A stretch of DNA of 64,000 nucleotides. Origin: Auriscalpium vulgare (taxonomy: Eukaryota; Basidiomycota; Agaricomycetes; Russulales; Auriscalpiaceae). Every line of letters begins with the position of its first letter. The stretch's first letter is position 1. The stretch lies in assembly GCA_019915015.1 (NCBI GenBank), contig JAHBBC010000030.1, positions 424,079 to 488,078 on the forward strand. The letters are read 5' to 3'. Under the pieces are notes generated by a model. That model searched no databases and had not been told where the DNA came from. It saw nothing but the letters and a program-made list of their open reading frames with translations. Made by a program: the position numbers and the translations under genes. This document shows, piece by piece, positions 1-9,600 of the stretch.

Positions 1-1801
1 TTTCTGAATATGAACGCACGTACCGACCTGTAAGTCGCCGGCTTCTGCGTGCATTGCATTGCTTCGCCCGTTTGTTTACTTTCTGCGCGCCCCAGGCTTC
101 CACCACACCCACTGACGCGTCGGCCCAATCCAATTTACCAAGATAGATCGCGGGCGTCGAAGCGAACGCGAAGATACGCACCGAGGCACACACGCAGTGC
201 ACATTTAGCCCCTTCTGCACAAACCATCCAGCTATGGCGCCCCGCCATTGCCCACGTCCACAGCGGATGTTCCCACCGGTCTATATCATCCAATAATCTC
301 AAAGGTCTTAGGTTACTAGAGATCGCCGTGCCTCGTCCAGACATGATCGAAGGCAGAACCGGTCTTCCGTTTGTCTCATTTTGTTTCAGCATCCAGCGCA
401 GCGTCTATGATCACCGAGGCGAATCGATATCTGGCTGCTGGCTGCTGCTGGCGACGGGCTGATCTCTTTTCGCGTTCTCCGAAATCCCCGTCAACCGTCA
501 ACCGCTAGCCCTTGTCGTCTGCTCCACCCACCCGCATTTGTACGGTTTAAATTACCAACGACCCCCCACGGACGATGTGCTTCCCACTTATCCCAGCGCA
601 CGCAAGATGACGAATGAGAAGCGGGTGAAAGCACAAGCCAAGTCTTGTTGGTTGTACCGTTACCTCAGCCTGTCACTTGATTATTCCTGTTCGTCTGCCG
701 CACACACCGGTGTATCAACTTGTATCAACGAAACATTTTTCACGTCATCTGCGTCCATCGTGCATTTCTCCTATCGCCGATCCCGCGCTCCTCTCAGCTC
801 GTCCGCGGCGCGTGTCACCTTGGTTATGGAGACTCTTCGCATGCAGTCCGCTGTCTACTCCCCGACCGCATTCCCGCCCGGAGTCAGCCGATCTGCGCCC
901 AGCATATAGTCGGCCGATGCGGCCTACATCCAGCCAGCCAAAGGAGCAGCCTGCCCGCCGTGTTTGTCGTACACACACGCGAAGGGTGGCTGGTATGGAA
1001 AGCACCCGAGTGGCAGAGCAGGCAAGCGGTATTGGAGCTATGCGCTCGTGGAGACACGTCTCTCACCACCAGTGAAACATCTGCGCGAACCCCCCAGGCC
1101 GGCGCCCCCGTCTCGCACGGAATGCGACGCTACGTCCATGCGCACAACACGATCGACAGGACAGAATTCTTCCTCCGCTCACCTCCCAATCGTTTGCGGG
1201 CATTCGCGGCACACGCCCGCAACATGTCTCAGAGCCTACTCCAAGTAAAGTTTTTTATGATCGCGAGACCGCCTCTGTGTCTGTGTTACATGCGGTGTGA
1301 GCGCCGAGCCACCGCTAAATTGTTCTACCCCAGGCTTCCGAATCGGAGCCTGCTATTACGTTGCGTGGCTGGCTAATAGCATCGGACGCCGCGCCATTCC
1401 ATACAGTAGCAGTCTTGTAGCCCACACTGCGCCGTGGATGCGCCACACCGGCCGCGCTCTGTGCCAGTGGCTGCGCCAGACGAGCGGTACACGTGAAGGC
1501 ACCCGTCCCCGACGGAACCGTTCACCCGCAGCACGCATGACGGCCCAATCTTCTCCAATCCTCCGCCGAGCGACGCCACAAGAGTGTCTCAGAGCCGTCC
1601 AAGTAATAATAACCCTCTTCCGAACGCGGAATCATTTTTCTTCAGTGCGTCCGTCCGGTCCTGCCTTGTCTCAGCGCAGTCTGATCGCCGAGACACCGTT
1701 AACTCAGCTCCCCGAGCACCCGAGGTCCAGAATTGGCCCAGAATGCTACGTTGTAGACGCATGTACGGTGTGCGATCCGAGAGGGAGTTCGCCAGCAGCG
1801 G
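1..1801. other. No gene recognised
   Basis: Several overlapping open frames of 60-220 codons occur on both strands. None shows a domain, a convincing start context or intron phase continuity. Two short related stretches near 1222-1250 and 1587-1612 share a tgtctcagagcc core followed by ccaagtaa, which looks like an old partial duplication. I see nothing else. Confidence 0.5.
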
Positions 1802-1809
1802 CTCTAGGT

Positions 1810-1842
1810 AGGACCCCGGACAATTGGCTTTGAGGCCGGATC
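1810..1842 (+). repeat. Left terminal inverted repeat of the MITE
   Basis: Thirty-three bases beginning AGGACCCCGG, a perfect inverted match to 2548-2580. It is preceded directly by the CTCTAGGT target duplication. Confidence 0.9.
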
Positions 1843-2547
1843 CAGCGACCGAAAATTGGGTCGTTTTTTGTCCGGACTTTTCGTCCTCCTGAGATCAAAT
1901 TTTGTCCGGACTGTACCCGGCCTCCGTCGGCGCCTGGGACATTTGTCCGGATTTTGGGTCCGGCCTCACAGAAGGCGGATTTTTTGTCTCTGGCCTATCC
2001 AGAGGCATACCGCGTCTACAGCTTTGTAGTTTCATAAAATCGGACAAGAATGTATCAGGACAGGTGGAAGTCACGCCCTTGCTCCACTGCCTCATCATCC
2101 GTATAGCGGCCGCGAGTCGCCAGCGTCGTGCACCTCCCAGCGTGCGCGGGACAACAGCAACGCGGGCGATGAGACGCGCGGGCGACGACAGTGACAACGG
2201 TGAGCATGCGTGGGAGGGCGACGACGTACGTGCGCCGTGCGAGCCCTTACGAGCTCACCTAAACTGACCAGTGACCTCCCGGCCGGCGCCGCTGGAGTCT
2301 GGCGTACAGTAAAAGGCATCATACTGTCCGAGACATGCTCTCCTCTGTTCCGGGGCAAGTTCACGGCCTCTGAGGCGCGTTTCGAGTGCATCGATACAGT
2401 CAAATGTCCGGATGAATGACATGGCCTATCGAAAGTTCATACACGTATGTCTGGACTACGCACACGGCCTCCTCCGCCAGAGGGCCGAATATGTCGGGAC
2501 TTTGGCCCGGCCTCCAGGCCATTTGGACCATTTTTTGTCCGGACTCT

Positions 2548-2580
2548 GATCCGGCCTCAAAGCCAATTGTCCGGGGTCCT
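2548..2580 (-). repeat. Right terminal inverted repeat of the MITE
   Basis: Perfect inverted copy of 1810-1842, followed directly by the second CTCTAGGT copy at 2581-2588. The intact repeats and duplications suggest a fairly recent insertion. Confidence 0.9.
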
Positions 2581-2588
2581 CTCTAGGT

Positions 2589-3338
2589 CCATCTCTCGCG
2601 CGGACACAGTCTGCCGCCGCCCCTCTGCCGAGCCCGGCCACCTACGCTCACGCCGGCAGGCCCTAATTACCCCATTGGTGTCCGTGTGGAGAGGCCTCTT
2701 GAACTTTATCATGCATGATTCTGCGTTTTGTTATTTTTTTTTCGGCGTCTCAGCAGGAGGACGCCGACGAAGTACTGATTTGCCGTACTGCTGGTTGCGT
2801 CGAGCTCCTTGAGGTTGAGGAGCCCATTGCTCTCATCGACCTGCGCCAAGGGCAAGCTGCCTATCGCTGATCCGCCGGCAACCAAAAGACGCTTGCCACG
2901 CTCCTGAGCTCTCCTGAGTCAGCCACTCCAATGAAATGCGGCATACGTCACGCGTCACGTATCGTCAAGCCAGTGAGCGTGCGTCGGTCACGCTGCGGGG
3001 CCAAACTCGATCCCGAGCGAGGCGGTCAAGGTTGTGATGGAGGGCGATATTCGCACTACCTTGCTCCGCTGGACGAATGACTGTCCCGACGGTCCGCGCA
3101 GGGCCGGTGCGGAGGGCGCCGCCGGGCGGTCGGGCGGTGATCGAACCGGAGCAAAGTGGATGCCGAGAGTTGGCCGGGAGGGGCGTGCCTTGCGCCTCGG
3201 GCCGGTGCAGACCGCCTGCCACCGACGACGACGGCGACGGCGACGCAGAGTCGGCGAGCTACTCGGCCATCGGTGTCTTCGGCAAGTCACTCGCGGTCTG
3301 TCCGTCCAATATCCGATTCTATCTAAACAACATGGGTA
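2589..3338. other. No gene recognised
   Basis: Short overlapping open frames only. A CGACGACGACGG-type simple repeat lies near 3222-3245. This stretch holds the 3' flank of the minus-strand gene that ends at 3339. Confidence 0.5.
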
Positions 3339-4092
3339 TCACAGCTTCCACACCTCCACCGTCGCCGCCGCGCTCTCGAACGGAAACTCGCCGCCCCACT
3401 TGCGCACGTCTCGGGCGCTCTCCCCCAGCGCGTCGCGGAGGTCCGCCAGTGCGCCTGTGCCGCGCTCGCCCGCGCGGCCCTGCTCGACCTCTTCGCGGGC
3501 GCTCTGCACTGCCTGGCACAGTTCCGCGTCGAGCAGCGCCAGCGCGTCGCATGCGGGGCCCGCGGGGTCCCAACAGCGCCCGAGAGTCGCGCGCACGAGG
3601 GCGGTGAGGGCGGCGAGACCTGCGAGGCCGAGCCCCGCGCCGTAGAGTGTGCGGGCGTGTGCGAGGGCGGCGGGTAGCCCGGGGCCAGGGTGCAGCGGGA
3701 GCGGGGATGGTGGGTGTGAGGGGGATGTGGGGGACGGCGGGGTGGGGAGGAAGACGGGGAGGGTGCGGGGGGGGGCGGCGGCGTGGGGGCCTGCGAGGCG
3801 AGTGCGTGCGGCGCGGGTGAATGCGAGGGCGGTGCTGGGCGGGGTGGTGGCGAGGAGGGCGCGGACGGTTGCGCGGAGGCTGCGGGGGGGTGAGAGGGGG
3901 CGCGGGCGGGGGTGCGGCGGGGCTTACTCCTCGAGGGGTGCGTTTGCGATAAAGGTGTCGACCATGAGGTTTCTGCGGGGGACGGTGAGCGGGGGCGCGG
4001 GGGACGGGGACGGGGCCAGCGACTGACACATGGTTGAGGGCACGGAGGTCTGCGGTGGGCAGGAAGGCGGGGTCTGCGGCGGGGGCGGGCAT
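3339..4092 (-). CDS. Conserved-looking hypothetical protein, three exons, one predicted TM segment
   Basis: No function recognised. I built this model by splicing: exon 1 4092-4028 (65 nt), exon 2 3972-3928 (45 nt), exon 3 3879-3339 (541 nt). Introns of 55 bp (donor GTCAGT, acceptor CCGCAG) and 48 bp (donor GTAAGC, acceptor CCGCAG) keep phase exactly and give 216 residues. The N-terminal part has an NLMVDTFIANAPLEDLRA stretch, then a Pro-rich linker, then a hydrophobic Gly/Ala/Leu segment (about residues 120-140) that may cross a membrane, then an acidic helical C-terminus rich in Glu and Ala. A minus-strand TATAAA lies 42 bp before the ATG. It diverges from the aldo/keto reductase gene. The extreme GC content leaves all three frames open, so the model rests on splice signals and phase. 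Confidence 0.62.
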
Positions 4093-4317
4093 GGCTGGCT
4101 GGTGGCGGGGGGCTGGGGGCGGGCGAGGGGGCCTTTATAAGGGGGCATCGCAGATCCAGCGGCGCCGGGCAGATCATCAGCCCAGATCCCGCCCGCCCGG
4201 CGTCTCAGCGATCCGCCGCTCGTTTCAGCCGTCTGATTGCGCTTGAGACGCCGGCGCCGCACGCCCCCCGCTCTTATACCCCGCGGCCCCGCCACCAATC
4301 CACCTCCCATTCCTGCC
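4093..4317. promoter_or_regulatory. Shared divergent promoter
   Basis: This 225-bp gap separates two start codons that face away from each other. A minus-strand TATAAA (4134-4139) sits 42 bp before the hypothetical gene's ATG. A weaker plus-strand TTATAC (4274-4279) sits about 40 bp before the reductase ATG. The rest is GC-rich with no clear operator. Confidence 0.55.
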
Positions 4318-5890
4318 ATGCCAGACCCCGCCCCCGCCCCCGCCCCCGCCCAACGCCGTCCAGACTCCTTCGCCCTCGGCCCCTACACCGTCCCCCGCCT
4401 CTGGGTCGGCCTCTGGCAGCTCTCCAGCCCCGCATGGGGCACCGCGCCCGCCTCCCAGATCCGCGAGGCCATGCGCCGCCACGTCGACCACGGCTACACC
4501 GCCTTCGGTGCGTTGTCCGTCCCACGTCCCCGCCCGTACTACTGACCCCGCCCGCACACAGATATGGTAAGCCGCCCCGCGCGCCTGCCCTGATCCCCGC
4601 ACACACGCTCATCTTGCTCTTGATTAAATAATTACTACGTCGCGTCGGCAGGGTACGTCCCCCCGCCCTGGCGCGCGCACCCGCCTCACCCTCGTGCACG
4701 CCCACAGCCGACCACTACGGCGCCGCTGAGATCCTCTTCGTATGCGCTTTCCCCCCGCCCACTGACACTCACGCTCACGCCGCCCAGGGCCAGTTCCAGG
4801 CGACCCTCCCCCCCGGCGCCGTGCTCGGCGCCACAAAGTGGTGCGTCTTCAAGGCCGTCGACCCCACGCGCGCCTGCGTCGAGGCCGCCGTGCGCGAGCG
4901 CCTCACCCGCCTCCGCGCGACCCAGATCGCGCTCCTCCAGGTGCGCCCCGCCCCGTTTCCCCTGTCCCCTCCGATGGACGGGCGAACGCTGACCCCGCGC
5001 AGTTCTACTGGCAGGACTACGCGGACACGCGCTATATGACCGCCCTACGCCACCTGCTCGACCTCCGCCGCGAAGGCGTGCTCGGCGCCGTCGGCATCGT
5101 CAACTTTGACGCCATCCGCACCGACGAAATATGCACCCAGCTCGGCCCCGGCGCCATCGTCACTAACCAGGTCGCGGTGCGCTCCCGTTTTATCCATTGC
5201 CACATGCGCGGGGACTCATCGACGGTCCAGTTCTCGCTGGTCGACACGCGCCCGCTGCACGGCCTGGCGGACGTGTGCGAGCGGCACGGCATCAAGCTGC
5301 TCACGTACGGCACGCTGGTGCGCCCCCGCCCTCCCCCCGTGCTGCTCAATTTGGTTTAACGGTGCATGCATGCAGTGCGGAGGGTTCCTCGCGGACAAGT
5401 GGCTCGGCGCGCCTGAACCAGACCCGTACACGAGCGCACTCACGCCGTCGCAGCGCAAAGTGCGTCCGCCCCTCCCCTCCCGCGCAGTCCCGCTCACCCG
5501 CGTTCGCGCAGTACCTCGACGTCATCACCAAGGCGTGGGGCGACTGGGCGCTCTTCCAGGCGCTGCTGACCGTGCTGCGCGCCGTCGGCGACCGCCACGC
5601 TAGCGCGAGCATCGCGAGCGTCGCCGTTCGTTGGGTGCTCGACCATCCGTGCGTCGGCGCCGTCCTCGTCGGTGCGTCCCATGTATTCTCGCCCTACTTT
5701 TCTAAAAATGCGCGCTCATGCACGCGCAGGCACGCGCCTCGGAGTTTCGGAGCACCCAGACGACAACGCGCGTGTGTTCACTTTCACCCTTACAGAGGCC
5801 GACCGCGCGGACATCGAGGCCGTGCTCGCGCGCTCGGCAGGGCGCCGCATGATCACATCCATTGGGGACTGCGGCGCGGAATACCGGTAG
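4318..5890 (+). CDS. Aldo/keto reductase family protein
   Basis: NAD(P)H-dependent oxidoreductase of the AKR (TIM-barrel) superfamily, probably cytosolic; substrate unknown. The start at 4318 follows a CTGCC context and the stop is TAG at 5888-5890. Signature pieces in order are GYTAFDMADHYG, which holds the catalytic Asp and Tyr; GATKWC with the catalytic Lys; LLQFYWQDY; VGIVNF; and a late GAVLVGTRLG cofactor loop. The family tetrad is Asp-Tyr-Lys-His, and here the position usually held by His in LQFHWWDY-like motifs reads Tyr. There are many short introns. The Asp-Met pair is coded by a 5-nt exon (4562-4566) plus an apparent 1-nt exon (4652). It shares a promoter with the gene ending at 3339. 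Family assignment is firm; splice detail and activity are predictions. Confidence 0.88.
4562..4652 (+). other. Micro-exons of the reductase: 5 nt and apparent 1 nt
   Basis: Exon 1 ends in phase 1 at 4507. ATATG (4562-4566) lies between an ACACAG acceptor and a GTAAGC donor. A single G (4652) lies between a GGCAG acceptor and a GTACGT donor. The next exon starts at 4708 after CCACAG. Joining G, ATATG, G and CC yields GAT-ATG-GCC, the Asp-Met-Ala expected in this family. Without the single G the frame is lost. The arrangement can also be read as two introns spliced in sequence, as in fungal stwintrons. Confidence 0.6.
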
Positions 5891-6076
5891 CAGGAGTTAG
5901 TAGGGAGATGGACGGGGTACTTTGGATGCGCTATCACTAATCACATCCACATTCACATCGGGAGGGAGACACGGAGAAAGGCGAGGCTTGTGCGTGCGCG
6001 CGCCATATGGCTGTAGCGCGCCCATAGGGACGCCGTATGTAGCATCTGCGACGTAAACATGTCACCACCACATGCA

Positions 6077-6210
6077 CGGCGCCGCGCCATTCTATAGAAA
6101 TAAACTCCACGCTGCAAATCATCATAATGACTGTGGGCTGTTCGACGTCCCGACTGTATGGATGTACACGGGAGCAGTGCGCGGACAATGAAATCTGTAA
6201 CACTGAATGA
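6077..6210 (+). repeat. Degenerate direct repeat, copy 1
   Basis: It shares with 6328-6474, in the same order, GCTGCAAAT, AATGACTGTG, TTCGACG, CCCGACTGTATGGATGT, AGCAGTGC and ACTGAATG, with small insertions and substitutions between the blocks. Confidence 0.7.
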
Positions 6211-6327
6211 ACGACACGTCTGCGACGCGTACAGCGAGCGGCCGGCGGCGCACGTCTATCATCCCATCGTCACCACCTCGCGCCCAAAGTGTACCACTCA
6301 CGGGCCACGGCGTATCGTATATTCTAA

Positions 6328-6474
6328 GCGCCGCACCGCGCTATACATAATACAAAACAACTCACAACTCCGCGCTGCAAATTGATTAATGACTGTGTGT
6401 ATCCTTCGACGCCCCGACTGTATGGATGTGGACGGAAGCAGTGCTCTTGTAACGGAATCCGCACGACTGAATGG
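6328..6474 (+). repeat. Degenerate direct repeat, copy 2
   Basis: Second copy of the unit at 6077-6210, offset by about 260 bp. It lies just downstream of the hydrolase-like gene's stop. Block order is conserved but the sequence has diverged, so the duplication is old. Confidence 0.7.
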
Positions 6475-6628
6475 ATGCGAGAATGATATGAATGCGGGTA
6501 CTGTAATGGCGTGGATTGTGATAGATGAAAGAACACAGCGACGAGGAAGCGGATGTGGGGGCATGATAGACAGATAGATAGATCGATAGGAACGCGCGCA
6601 CGCACGGAGGGCGCAGCAACGGTCATGA

Positions 6629-9600
6629 TCACAACTTCGGCAGGCGCGTGATGGGCTGCAGCTTGCGCTTGATGTCGCGCAGGATCGTCGTGCGCGGGAG
6701 CCAGCGCGGGAATGCGTCGCGCAGCGCAGCGACGTCGTCCGCGAAGAAGTGCGCGACGCGCGGGTCCGCAATCAGGTCGCGCAACGCCCACGGGATCTGC
6801 ACGCCGCCGCGACACACGAGAGATGCAGGTAGTTAGCATGCGGCGAAATCAAGACGCGAAGGCAGGATGGCGTGATGCCGGGAACGCATCAATCACCAGT
6901 CGAGGGAAACGCACCTCGTAATCGTTCTGTTCCGTGTTCGCGTTGAAATTCTCCACGACGAGCTCCGCAGGCGCCTCCAGCCCGTTGTTCGTGAGGAACA
7001 GGTAATTGACCGCGAGCCTGCCCGTGCGGAAAAGGGGCGATCAGTCGACGACACACACACACAGACGAATGCGGAAACGCACGAGTACGTCGCAAGCTCC
7101 TCGTAAGCGGTCGAGTGCCCCACGCCGCTCAGCGAGCCCGCGGTCGCCTCGGAGAGGTGTGCGAGCAGCCCGCTATCGGAGAGCCCCGTGTTCAGCACGC
7201 GCAGGAGCAGCACGAGCAGATTGGACAAAAAGTCTGACGAGCTACGGAAGAGGGGCAGTCAGCGCACGGCAGGCCGCGAAGAGGTGTGACTCACTTGTAG
7301 GCGTCACCGTCGATGTATAGCGCGCGCAGGATGAGCGGATGCGACGCTGCGGTGAACAGCCCCGAGTACAGCGGGACGACCTGGTCGTTCAGCGACGCAA
7401 TGTAAACCATTTTCGTCTGCATGATCGCGTCCGTGGAAGTCAACACTCCGCTTCAGTCGCGCAGAAGACGCACATTCACTTACACCGTGATCGAGGACAT
7501 TGCTTAGTGCCTTTACATAGGTCTTCGACACCTCGCTTTCGGTATTCTGCAGCGCGTGTGTGAGCCTGTCACCACCACAACGGAGCAGCAGGATCACTTG
7601 CCTGGAACTCGAAGAGCTCTTTGGCAGCCGCCGACTCAAAATACTGCGCGGCAACGCAGCAAATCAGCTTCCCGACGCAAGCGTCCTGGCAACGCGCGCA
7701 CGCACCTGGATGTATGGCTGCAGCAACGAGCTCGAGCTCAAATACCGCAGCGGGCCAAGGTGGATCCCGCAGAGCGCGAGGCAGCACACGCGCTGCGGCG
7801 CGGGCGTCGCGACCGCGCTCGCCCCCGTCGCCCCCGAGACCGCGGATGCCGCATTCACGAGCACGTCGACTGCACGCGACGTCCGGATGTGCTTGTCCCG
7901 GATAAGCCGGTCGAGCAGGTGCGTTGAGACAATAGAACCCTGCGAATGCGTCGCGACGAGGATGGCATCTGAGGCGCGCAAGTCGTCCATCCAGTCCTGC
8001 CGCCCTGTGAGGTTGTCGTACAACCTGCAAAGCCAATCAGCAGAAGCCTGATTCAAACCCACGCTCGTGGCAAGCAGAAGACCGAAGCACACACTTGTCC
8101 ACTCGGCTCTTGATCGTGCCTTCGCCCTCTAAGGGTATCTGTGTGATCTTGTCGAACCGCACGCCATGCTGGTCCTGGAAGACCTCCAGCGCTTGACACA
8201 TCATATTGACGAATTTGCTGCTCGTGCCCGTCGGCTGCAAGACGGCGGGGGCATGTGAGCGATCAGCGAGCGCACATTCAAACCTGGAAACACCTACCTC
8301 CCCCAAGACGGTGCGCATCACAGCCCCTGGGGGGGCATGCCTGTGTCAGATCCTCGCCTTTGGAAATGGGCGCAGGCTTACCGGGAAACCACCCATGGAT
8401 ACCAATGACTACCACCCGTTTGCTGCCCCTCAATACGTCCACATCAAGCTCCTCCCCGACCACGTCCCATGCTCGCGGCAGTGCCTTGCCATAATGCGCG
8501 TGCTCACGCTCCTTTGCCCGCGCGCGTGCCTTGCTCCTGGTTTCTGCGTCCGCGTCGTCCTTGGCGAAGAGCACCCCACTGACAAATTTCATCGTCTTCT
8601 TGAGTTTGGAGGTTGGCTGTGGAGGCATGGTTGACCGAGGTGCCTTGCGGAACGTATCGTCCCAAGATGGAAGCACGAGATTAGGTTGCGCTGAACGTGG
8701 CCCTGTAGGCGATGCGCGCCCGGAAGTAGAAGGCGACGGTGAGGGCGAAAATGACTTGCGTTTTGTAACGCGCACATTCTCCGGTTTCTTCTTCTCCTTT
8801 TCTCTAGGTCTCTCGGAGGGCGTGGGCGACTTCGGCGCAGACGGCGGCGCGGTCGCAGGCGCTGCACTGATCTTCGCGTCCACGTCGATGTCCCTCCCAG
8901 GCTCCTCATCGATGTCCATCACCTCCATGCCGTTCTCGTCACGCGCGACGTCGCTCCCGCTCGCCGCGATCCTCTTCGACGAAAGGACTCGCGAGCCGAA
9001 AAGCGATGTCCACGCCGACAAGTTTGAGGCGATCGAGCCTTCTATTGGGTTCGTTGGCACTGCCACCGGTACAGGCGGCGGCGAGGGCGGGGCTGACTCC
9101 GCTGGAGGAGGCACCGCCACCACCTGATCTCTGGCCAACGCCTCCTCCTTGACAATCTCTGCTGCAGTTTTTGGTTGATGGCCGGGAAGGTCTGGCACAG
9201 AATTCGATACTCCATACCACGCCCACGGCGAGTACCAAGCCGCCGCTGCCGCTGATGTCTGCGATTGAGGCTGCGACGTGCTGTCCGCGTCAACGACCCC
9301 AGGCAGCGGCGCGGGCTCTGACGGCGATGGTGAGGCGGGCGGTATAGGCTTTGTCGACGACAAAGACTCCTGGGAAGGTTCCGCAACATCGTTGGCATCC
9401 GGCTCTGCCGAGAGCGAACTGGGAGGTGCAGCGGAACTCCAGCCTACATATCCCCACCACGAAGATGACGATGACTGCACGCCTGGCGTCGCCGAGGGGT
9501 TTAACCCCGGTGTCTCTCCGGTCACTAATTGCGAAATGACGTGAAATTGATAAGCGGAACCGAGGCAATGAAACAATTGTGGATCCCGAACTCACCGACG

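Larger units (their letters stand above)
1810..2580. mobile_element. Non-autonomous TIR DNA transposon (MITE-like, hAT-type TSD)
   Basis: The element is 771 bp. Its first 33 bases (1810-1842) are the exact reverse complement of its last 33 (2548-2580). It is flanked on both sides by the same 8 bases, CTCTAGGT (1802-1809 and 2581-2588), as expected for a target-site duplication. Eight-base duplications are typical of hAT transposons, though a few other superfamilies also make them. The inner sequence repeats variants of TTTTTTGTCCGGACT and CCGGCCTC several times, mainly near the ends, like subterminal transposase-binding repeats. Open frames inside are at most about 120 codons with no transposase motif, so it would need an enzyme supplied in trans. 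Confidence 0.88.
5891..6628. other. Intergenic, with a degenerate tandem duplication
   Basis: This is the gap between convergent genes. It holds two diverged copies of a stretch of about 140 bp (listed separately) and no credible coding frame. Confidence 0.6.

Noticed and set aside
3339..4092. Peroxin (Pex11/Pex14) identity considered because of the C-terminal WKL and a membrane segment
   Set aside because: WKL is not a standard PTS1 tripeptide and no peroxin motif is visible; left as hypothetical.
3319..4177. Minus-strand Pro/Arg-rich frames of 257 and 284 codons across the hypothetical gene
   Set aside because: They are read-through of GC-rich DNA in wrong frames; the spliced 216-residue model has consistent introns and phases.
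8531..9127. Plus-strand 198-codon frame
   Set aside because: Shadow of the Ser/Pro-rich minus-strand exon of the hydrolase-like gene, which shows splice continuity and conserved motifs.
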